From Chloroflexia bacterium (lineage in GTDB: Bacteria; Chloroflexota; Chloroflexia; Thermomicrobiales; UBA6265), in NCBI GenBank assembly GCA_013698305.1, contig JACCVC010000084.1:1-14257 (forward strand): DNA of 14,257 nucleotides, written 5' to 3'. The translations under genes were made by a program, and so were the position numbers. The notes under the pieces were generated by a model, which was given only the letters and a program-made list of their open reading frames with translations, was not told the origin of the DNA and did not search any database. Below, one piece after another: positions 1-5,075 of the stretch; positions within the stretch are counted from its first letter, which is position 1, and the number at the start of each line of letters is the position of its first letter.

Positions 1-1949
1 CCAGTCCACAGGACGGCGACGACACGCCCAGCTCTCCGCGGCGAGTCGCGGAGGTTGAGCGCGTCGGTGTCGACAACGACCTCGTCACCCACCGAGAATC
101 GACCGTCGGGAACAGGAATCGAGATGTCTCTCGGCTCTGCCAGGTACTGCTGGGACACCCAGCCCGAGTCTGAATCGGTCTGAATCTGAAGCCAGATGAC
201 TCCGGTTGATAGACGCGGTCCGCCTGTGACGACACCACGGGTTCCCTGGGTCAGTGTCGTGACCACACCAGCCCCGGTTGAGGCATCCGTTCGGAGCCGG
301 AGCGCAGCGGTATCGACCTGTACCTGATCCCCGATGGCGAACGCAGCCGAGATGGCGGCTCGACCAGACGGCGCAAGATACTGCGACGCAGCCCACCCTG
401 TGCCAAGCGCGGAATCAATCCTGACCCAGGTGATGCCTCCCGACACAATCGGATCGCCCACGACATTCGCCGTGTCGCCATTGGCCATGGTTGCGACAAT
501 AGCGCCGTAGAGACCTGGCTCACTCCGGATGTTGAGCAGGTTGCTGGCGATCTCGACCTGGTCGCCATCGCCGAAGTCGCGAGCGGGTGGCGCGACTGAC
601 GAACGTGTGAACACGCTCGTGGACAGCCACCCGGCGGTTTGCTGTCCAGCGGCTCGATACCAGGTATACCCGTCGTTCGTCGTTGGTCCCTCGACGATGG
701 TGAGAATCGTCCCCATCGCCAGCGTTGCCTGGATGGAACCATCGGTTCCGGGCCTGCTTCGAAAGTTCGCGTTGTCGGTGGAGACCTGGATGACGTCACC
801 CGGTCCATATGGGACGTCGGGAGCGATGTCGTAGGCGCCAGAGATGACAGCCGCCACTCCTCCGCGAATGTAGTTCAGATCCGCCCAAAGCGAATCCCCC
901 GGGCAGCTACTGTCGTTGACGTCGCGATGACCGCAGATCGTCGGCAGGTTAGGTGTCTCGTGGAAGTCATTGCGCCCGAGCGGGTCGAGATTTCGTCCAA
1001 TCCAGGCGGTGATCCAGACCAGCGAGCCGAGCGCTTCTGGGGTAGATGTCTCCAGGGAGAACGATCCCATCGAACAGATGCCTGAACTGCCGTAGGCGTA
1101 CTGGAACGCGTGCCCACCGACAACATCGTCGCCGCCGGCGCGTCCCTCGAAGACATTGCCCAGGTAGTCGACCAGATAGTTGTAGCCAATGTCGCCCCAT
1201 CCCCGGACAACCGCGTGATAGTAGTGAATCGAGCGGATCTCAATTATAGGATCCCTGAAGCTTGGAGTTTCGGAGTGGTGGATGATGATGTGCTCGACCT
1301 GGCGGTACTCTGGAGTCCATTGCCACTGGCCGTCGTCGGCGCCACCATAGGCGAGAGACGCGCCCCACTGGGCTCGTGTAATGACCGGCGGTCGGCTCAA
1401 TGTGCCACCGTAGGAGGGAGTTTCGACGTCCTGCAGCGTCGGTCCGCCGGTCGCGTCGATGTAGCTGAAGGCGAGGCCAGGAAGGTCGATCTCGTTGCCG
1501 TTGGCGTCCAGGCATCGGTAGCGAACGAACTCCGCCCAGTCGGTCATCATCAACTGCCCGAATGCGCGTCCTTCCCGGTCGGCTGGACCCGCATCGACAT
1601 TGCCCGGTCCAACGATCCTCGGTGACGAAAAGGTTTTGCCGTCGGCGCTGAGTGAAATCTCGACTGCGGCGTTGACGCCGGCGCTACCGGACCAGTGCGG
1701 CGCGATGGCCCGGAACGGAAAGTTGGCCCGGAATTGGAGTTGCCCTGTCTCGCCGCCGACACTCTCCGGCGCGAACCATTCGCCGGCACGGGTCGCTTCG
1801 ACCTGGGCGATGGTGGTCATTGGGGTTTGCGATTTGCCGTCGAAGGCCAGAGCTGCGGCGAACCCGGCACCGGCTTTGGCAAGCATGCGGCGGGTGAATC
1901 GAGGTGATGGCTGTTGGGAAGACTGTCGAGGCGGTCGGGAATCGCACAT
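1..1949 (-). CDS. Tat-exported PGRP-type N-acetylmuramoyl-L-alanine amidase with SH3 repeats (3' end outside window)
   Basis: Probable zinc-dependent amidase that cuts the MurNAc-L-Ala bond of peptidoglycan outside the membrane. My translation is open for 649 codons from the ATG to the left edge, so the C-terminus is missing. Residues 19-25 read TRRMLAK, a twin-arginine-like motif, followed by an Ala/Gly-rich hydrophobic stretch (26-36). Residues ~45-185 form a domain I do not recognise. Residues ~188-360 are an Amidase_2/PGRP domain: ITRAQWGA, IIIHHSE (H224/H225), GDIGYNYLVDYLGNVFEGR and GHRDVNDSSCPG. The His-Cys pair H341/C349 has the spacing of zinc ligands in catalytic PGRPs, so activity is likely. 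Three SH3-like wall-binding repeats follow (~383-446, 459-526, 538-605) with a fourth cut off at ~618, marked by NFRSRPG, NIRSEPG, RLRTDAS and NLRDSP. The start is set by the Tat motif and a GGAGG 11 nt upstream. It is the last gene of the minus-strand series but appears to have its own promoter. Confidence 0.9.
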   Translation of the reverse strand, partial: MCDSRPPRQSSQQPSPRFTRRMLAKAGAGFAAALAFDGKSQTPMTTIAQVEATRAGEWFAPESVGGETGQLQFRANFPFRAIAPHWSGSAGVNAAVEISLSADGKTFSSPRIVGPGNVDAGPADREGRAFGQLMMTDWAEFVRYRCLDANGNEIDLPGLAFSYIDATGGPTLQDVETPSYGGTLSRPPVITRAQWGASLAYGGADDGQWQWTPEYRQVEHIIIHHSETPSFRDPIIEIRSIHYYHAVVRGWGDIGYNYLVDYLGNVFEGRAGGDDVVGGHAFQYAYGSSGICSMGSFSLETSTPEALGSLVWITAWIGRNLDPLGRNDFHETPNLPTICGHRDVNDSSCPGDSLWADLNYIRGGVAAVISGAYDIAPDVPYGPGDVIQVSTDNANFRSRPGTDGSIQATLAMGTILTIVEGPTTNDGYTWYRAAGQQTAGWLSTSVFTRSSVAPPARDFGDGDQVEIASNLLNIRSEPGLYGAIVATMANGDTANVVGDPIVSGGITWVRIDSALGTGWAASQYLAPSGRAAISAAFAIGDQVQVDTAALRLRTDASTGAGVVTTLTQGTRGVVTGGPRLSTGVIWLQIQTDSDSGWVSQQYLAEPRDISIPVPDGRFSVGDEVVVDTDALNLRDSPRRAGRVVAVLWT

Positions 1950-1952
1950 GGA

Positions 1953-1986
1953 AGATGTGTCCTCCAGGATTGTTGAGGACACATCT
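1953..1986 (-). promoter_or_regulatory. 5'-UTR hairpin enclosing the amidase Shine-Dalgarno
   Basis: A perfect 12-bp inverted repeat (arms 1953-1964 and 1975-1986) surrounds a 10-nt loop. In the minus-strand mRNA the 3' arm reads GAGGACACATCT and ends 3 nt before the amidase ATG. Four of the five bases of the GGAGG ribosome-binding site (1965-1961) and most of its spacer are therefore paired. No U-run follows, so it does not look like a terminator. The inferred role is translational control; the repeat could instead be a DNA-level operator. Confidence 0.7.
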
Positions 1987-2015
1987 GAAGTGTCACATGC
2001 GTGCCTCGATGCATC

Positions 2016-2035
2016 CGTACATCATGTACGTACAT
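2016..2035. promoter_or_regulatory. Putative operator: three alternating GTACAT/ATGTAC half-sites
   Basis: CGTACAT-C-ATGTACG (2016-2030) has 7-bp arms, and ATGTACGTACAT (2024-2035) is a perfect 12-bp palindrome that shares the middle half-site. An adjoining GATGCATC palindrome lies at 2008-2015. The array covers the transcription start predicted near 2027 for the amidase promoter, the usual place for a repressor site. I do not recognise the regulator. Confidence 0.5.
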
Positions 2036-2062
2036 CCTAGCAAGTTTGTGACTCTACGTCAA
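2034..2062 (-). promoter_or_regulatory. Predicted sigma70-like promoter of the amidase gene
   Basis: On the minus strand, TTGACG (2062-2057) and TAGGAT (2039-2034) are separated by exactly 17 nt. The -35 hexamer lies in the last codons of rlmB and the spacer contains the rlmB stop. The expected start is near 2027, giving a leader of about 78 nt. Spacing and matches are good, but this is a prediction. Confidence 0.55.
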
Positions 2063-2968
2063 AGCCAGTCTCTTCTGGCGAAGCGTCTCGTACAGCGCGA
2101 CCGTACCCGCCGTCGCCGCGTTGAGTGAGTCGACGTGACCGTTCATCGGAATCCGGAGCAGAAGCTGACACTTCGCTCGCACCGACTGTGACAGCCCCTT
2201 GCCTTCGGAGCCGACGATAAGCGCAAGAGGGGAGGGGAGATCCGCCTCGAAGAGATCGACCGCCTTCGCTCCGCCATCAAGACCGGCGGTCCAGTAGCCC
2301 GCGGCTTCGAGTCGCTCCAGCGTGCGATTGAGGTTTGCCACCAGGGCAACCGCGACATGCTCGACCGCACCGGCGCTGGCGTTGACCACCGAAGGCGTGA
2401 CTGACACCGAACGGTCCTGCGGCAGAATCACGCCACCGATGTCGACGGCGTCGGCGGCTCGGATGAGGGTGCCGAAGTTCTGCGGATCCTGGACATGATC
2501 GAGAATTAACAGAGTCTTTCCGGTCTCGATCAGGTCAGAAAGATCGAGGTATGGGTAATCCGCCGGGTCGAGAACGACGCCCTGATGATTGGCGCCTGTA
2601 GTCATATCGTCCAGCAGCATCCTCGGGGCAACATCGACGGGAACGTCCGACTCCATCGCGAGGCTCTTAATCTGTTCGAGACGGTCATCCGGCTTCAACC
2701 CTTCGGCAATCCAGAGGCGTTTGGCCGGGCCGCGACGACCTCGCAATGATTCGAGCACACCATTGCGACCGAAAAGGACATCCGGGTTGGCGTTCGCCAG
2801 TGGATCGTGTCTCGCCGCGGGCCGTCGCTCGTTTGAACGCGGCTTGTTGCCTCTCCCGCGTTGGGAGTCACCGGTGCCTTTGCGACCTCGTGGCTCAACC
2901 GCACGTTGTTGTGTTCGGTCGGCGCGTTTACGAGCGCTTCCACTCCGTGCCTGATTTGGTGTCTTCAA
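2054..2968 (-). CDS. rlmB: 23S rRNA (guanosine-2'-O-)-methyltransferase, TrmH/SpoU family (RlmB-like)
   Basis: SPOUT-fold methyltransferase. By family it transfers a methyl group from S-adenosylmethionine to a ribose 2'-OH in 23S rRNA (G2251 in E. coli numbering). All three SpoU motifs are clear in the 304 residues: motif 1 at 157-172 (DHVQDPQNFGTLIRAA; N164, R170), motif 2 at 252-260 (VGSEGKGLS) and motif 3 at 273-287 (IPMNGHVDSLNAATA). The FGRNGVLESL region (66-75) marks the start of the substrate-binding N-domain. The first ~60 residues are an Arg/Lys-rich, low-complexity extension absent from the ~243-residue E. coli enzyme. The start is TTG, with AGGG 7 nt upstream, and overlaps the end of cysS by 41 nt in another frame, which suggests translational coupling. 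No ATG occurs before residue 105, so TTG is the best choice. The exact target nucleotide is inferred from the family. Confidence 0.9.
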   Translation of the reverse strand: MKTPNQARSGSARKRADRTQQRAVEPRGRKGTGDSQRGRGNKPRSNERRPAARHDPLANANPDVLFGRNGVLESLRGRRGPAKRLWIAEGLKPDDRLEQIKSLAMESDVPVDVAPRMLLDDMTTGANHQGVVLDPADYPYLDLSDLIETGKTLLILDHVQDPQNFGTLIRAADAVDIGGVILPQDRSVSVTPSVVNASAGAVEHVAVALVANLNRTLERLEAAGYWTAGLDGGAKAVDLFEADLPSPLALIVGSEGKGLSQSVRAKCQLLLRIPMNGHVDSLNAATAGTVALYETLRQKRLALT

Positions 2969-4376
2969 GGGTGTACCCTGCTTCCTGTAGCTGGACCCTG
3001 ACGAGATCGGCCAGTTCGAACTGTCGCTCTGCCCGCAGCCTCGCTCGCAGGTCTATCAGAATCCTGATGAGGGAATCAGTATCCTCGGAGCTCGAGAGCT
3101 GTTGCGCCTCGGAACGCAGTTCAAGCCCAAGCAGGAGACCGAGGTCCCACAGTCCGTCCCGCGCTTGCGCCGTTTCCGCATTGTTCCCGGCTGGATCGGT
3201 TCGATTGATCGTTCTCGCCAGCTCGAACAACGCCGCCATCGCGCCTGGCGTGTCGAAGTCATCCAGAATCGAGTGGTGAAACTTCTCTGCTGCGAGGTTC
3301 AGATCGGCCATCAGTAACATGTCGCCGGATACTTTGGGGCTGGTGGGTACCTCTCTCGCTGCGCTACGCAAACGCTGGAGTCCGGTATTCGCCGCCTGGA
3401 GACCCTCTTCGGTGTAGTTGAGCGGGGCGCGATAATGCGACTGCAACACGACGAGGCGGAACGCGTCGACGAGACCTCGCTCGATTACCGACGACAGCTT
3501 GACGATGTTGCCGAGCGACTTCGACATCTTTTCGCCTTCGATTCGCAACATGCCGTTGTGAATCCAGAACCTGGAGAACGGTCCGTGTCCGAGGAACGCT
3601 TCCGACTGGGCGATCTCATTCTCGTGGTGGGGGAAGATCAGGTCGGTGCCTCCGCCGTGGATGTCGACTGTGCCGCCGAGGTAGTGGGTGCACATGGCGG
3701 AGCACTCGATGTGCCAGCCTGGGCGTCCGTCACCCCATGGGCTCGGCCAGGATGGCTCACCAGACTTGGCTGCCTTCCAAAGGGCGAAGTCAAGTGGATC
3801 GTCCTTGCGCTCATCGACCTCAATTCGCGACCCGGAACGGAGATCGTCGGGATCTCGGCGCGAAAGCTTGCCATAGTCAGAGAATGACCGCACCCGGAAG
3901 TAGACGTCGCCATCGACGGCATAGGCGTGGTCTCCCTCGATCAGCCCACGGATCATGTGGATGATCTCGTCAACCTCTTCCGTGGCCTTAGGGTAGACCG
4001 TCGCAGGCAGCGTGTGCAACGCCTGAACTTCTTCCATCCAGGCCGCGATCAACCTCTCAGTCAGGTCGTCGGGGGAGATGCCCTCCTGGTTGGCGCGGTT
4101 GATGATCTTGTCGTCGATGTCGGTGAAGTTCTGCGCGTGCCTGACGGAGTATCCCAGGTGCTCGAGATACCGCCGGATCACGTCAAAGGTGATGGCCGAC
4201 ATGCCATGACCGATGTGCGCATGGTCATAGACGGTAACGCCGCAGACGTACATCCGCACGACGTTCGGCTCGATGGTCTCGAATGGCTCCTTGCGACGCG
4301 ACATGGTGTTGTAAACGTGGAGACCGGTTTGGGTCTGCGCAGTAGCAGGATTGGGGGCATGCTGAAGTTCGGTCAT
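2928..4376 (-). CDS. cysS: Cysteinyl-tRNA synthetase
   Basis: Class I aminoacyl-tRNA synthetase that charges tRNA-Cys with cysteine in the cytosol. The 482 residues carry every diagnostic element: MYVCGVTVYD (42-51) with zinc ligand C45, HIGH at 54-57, FTDIDDKI (84-91), WHIECSAM with C225, TDLIFPHHENE with H250 and E254, and KMSKS at 283-287. The 25- and 29-residue spacings from C225 to H250 and E254 match the E. coli zinc site (C209, H234, E238). The ATG has AAGGA 9 nt upstream. The gene follows a 231-nt gap after the FmdB gene that contains two strong hairpins, and its 3' end contains the rlmB start. The cysS-rlmB neighbourhood recurs in bacteria; the mini-ribonuclease III gene often found between them in Firmicutes is absent. 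Confidence 0.97.
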   Translation of the reverse strand: MTELQHAPNPATAQTQTGLHVYNTMSRRKEPFETIEPNVVRMYVCGVTVYDHAHIGHGMSAITFDVIRRYLEHLGYSVRHAQNFTDIDDKIINRANQEGISPDDLTERLIAAWMEEVQALHTLPATVYPKATEEVDEIIHMIRGLIEGDHAYAVDGDVYFRVRSFSDYGKLSRRDPDDLRSGSRIEVDERKDDPLDFALWKAAKSGEPSWPSPWGDGRPGWHIECSAMCTHYLGGTVDIHGGGTDLIFPHHENEIAQSEAFLGHGPFSRFWIHNGMLRIEGEKMSKSLGNIVKLSSVIERGLVDAFRLVVLQSHYRAPLNYTEEGLQAANTGLQRLRSAAREVPTSPKVSGDMLLMADLNLAAEKFHHSILDDFDTPGAMAALFELARTINRTDPAGNNAETAQARDGLWDLGLLLGLELRSEAQQLSSSEDTDSLIRILIDLRARLRAERQFELADLVRVQLQEAGYTLEDTKSGTEWKRS

Positions 4377-4413
4377 GGGTGTCTGTCCTTCGGTCTTGAG
4401 TCGTCGTGAGGGG

Positions 4414-4444
4414 GCCGCCCGCCTTTAGGCAGATGGCGGGCGGC
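4414..4444 (-). promoter_or_regulatory. GC-rich hairpin in the cysS leader
   Basis: GCCGCCCGCC and GGCGGGCGGC (4414-4423 and 4435-4444) form a perfect 10-bp stem with an 11-nt loop. It ends 23 nt before the cysS AAGGA ribosome-binding site and leaves that site free. There is no T-tract on either side, so it is not a standard intrinsic terminator. It may be an mRNA stability or processing element, or part of an attenuator. Confidence 0.5.
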
Positions 4445-4455
4445 AGGGAATGGAC

Positions 4456-4489
4456 TCGGGGCGGGCCGAAGCGAGCGGCCTACCCCCGA
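4456..4489 (-). promoter_or_regulatory. Second GC-rich hairpin in the cysS leader
   Basis: A nested stem: outer TCGGGG/CCCCGA (4456-4461 with 4484-4489), a small internal loop, inner GGCCG/CGGCC (4464-4468 with 4476-4480), and a 7-nt apical loop. It lies 11 nt upstream of the 4414-4444 hairpin in the same untranslated stretch between the FmdB gene and cysS. I see no known riboswitch consensus here. Confidence 0.4.
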
Positions 4490-4607
4490 AGACAGACGCA
4501 GGTATGCCACTGCTCAACCAGCGATGATTGGCAGATCGGCGGGAACACTGCGATTGGAGACGTTCCTCGAAATGGCACGAGTGATCCCTCCAATGGATCT
4601 CCGTTAG

Positions 4608-4955
4608 CTAGTCGGCCGCGGTCGTGGCGGCTGTCTTTTCGCTCTTCTTCGAATCGGTGGTCGCCTTGGCTGGCTCCGGCTTCGAATCCTTGCCCGCATC
4701 CTTCTTCGACGCTTCTGGCGATGTGCCATTGGAGTCGGATTTTTCCGACGATGAGTCTAGCGTGGTGGATGAATTGCCAGGGCGGCTGTCATTGATGTAC
4801 CATCCAGACCCCTTGAAGACGACTCCAACCGGGTGGATCACGCGCTGGACGTGACCGACGCAGTCGGGACAAACCTTGAGCGGATCATCTGAAAAGCGCT
4901 GAACGATCTCAAATTGATTGGAACACGTATCACAGCGGTACACGTAGGTTGGCAT
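4608..4955 (-). CDS. FmdB-family zinc-ribbon protein
   Basis: Small 115-residue protein beginning MPTYVYRCDTC, the hallmark N-terminus of the FmdB/CxxC_CxxC putative regulatory family. Two CxxC pairs (C8/C11 and C29/C32) should bind one zinc ion. The ribbon covers residues 1-~55. Residues ~58-115 are a low-complexity Ser/Lys/Thr/Asp/Ala tail that looks disordered. The ATG has GAGGAG 10 nt upstream. Family members are widespread; the regulatory label comes from fmdB of methylotrophs and no molecular function is established. It lies 120 nt downstream of polA and 231 nt upstream of cysS. A TAGAAT hexamer at 5025-5020 could be a -10 element, but no good -35 accompanies it. Confidence 0.85.
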   Translation of the reverse strand: MPTYVYRCDTCSNQFEIVQRFSDDPLKVCPDCVGHVQRVIHPVGVVFKGSGWYINDSRPGNSSTTLDSSSEKSDSNGTSPEASKKDAGKDSKPEPAKATTDSKKSEKTAATTAAD

Positions 4956-5075
4956 GTGCCAGATTCTCCTCGAACAGGGGTCATATGGAATGTTCTCTGA
5001 CGATGTAACGTCTACCGCTATTCTACCGTGTTTGCGCCATTTTCGCGTAGCCAGTATTTCTCCGGTTATCGACGA

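Noticed and set aside
529..2040. Plus-strand reading frames across the left end
   Set aside because: They overlap the continuous minus-strand amidase frame, which carries recognisable Tat, PGRP and SH3 motifs. Their own translations show no domain logic.
4414..4444. Intrinsic terminator after the FmdB gene
   Set aside because: The stem is strong, but no T-tract follows on either strand.
4490..4520. T-box-like stretch AGTGGCATACCTGCG in the cysS leader, minus strand
   Set aside because: It resembles the AGGGTGGNACCGCG T-box but has extra bases within the invariant UGGNACC core. I also see no specifier loop or terminator with a U-run, so a T-box call is not supported.
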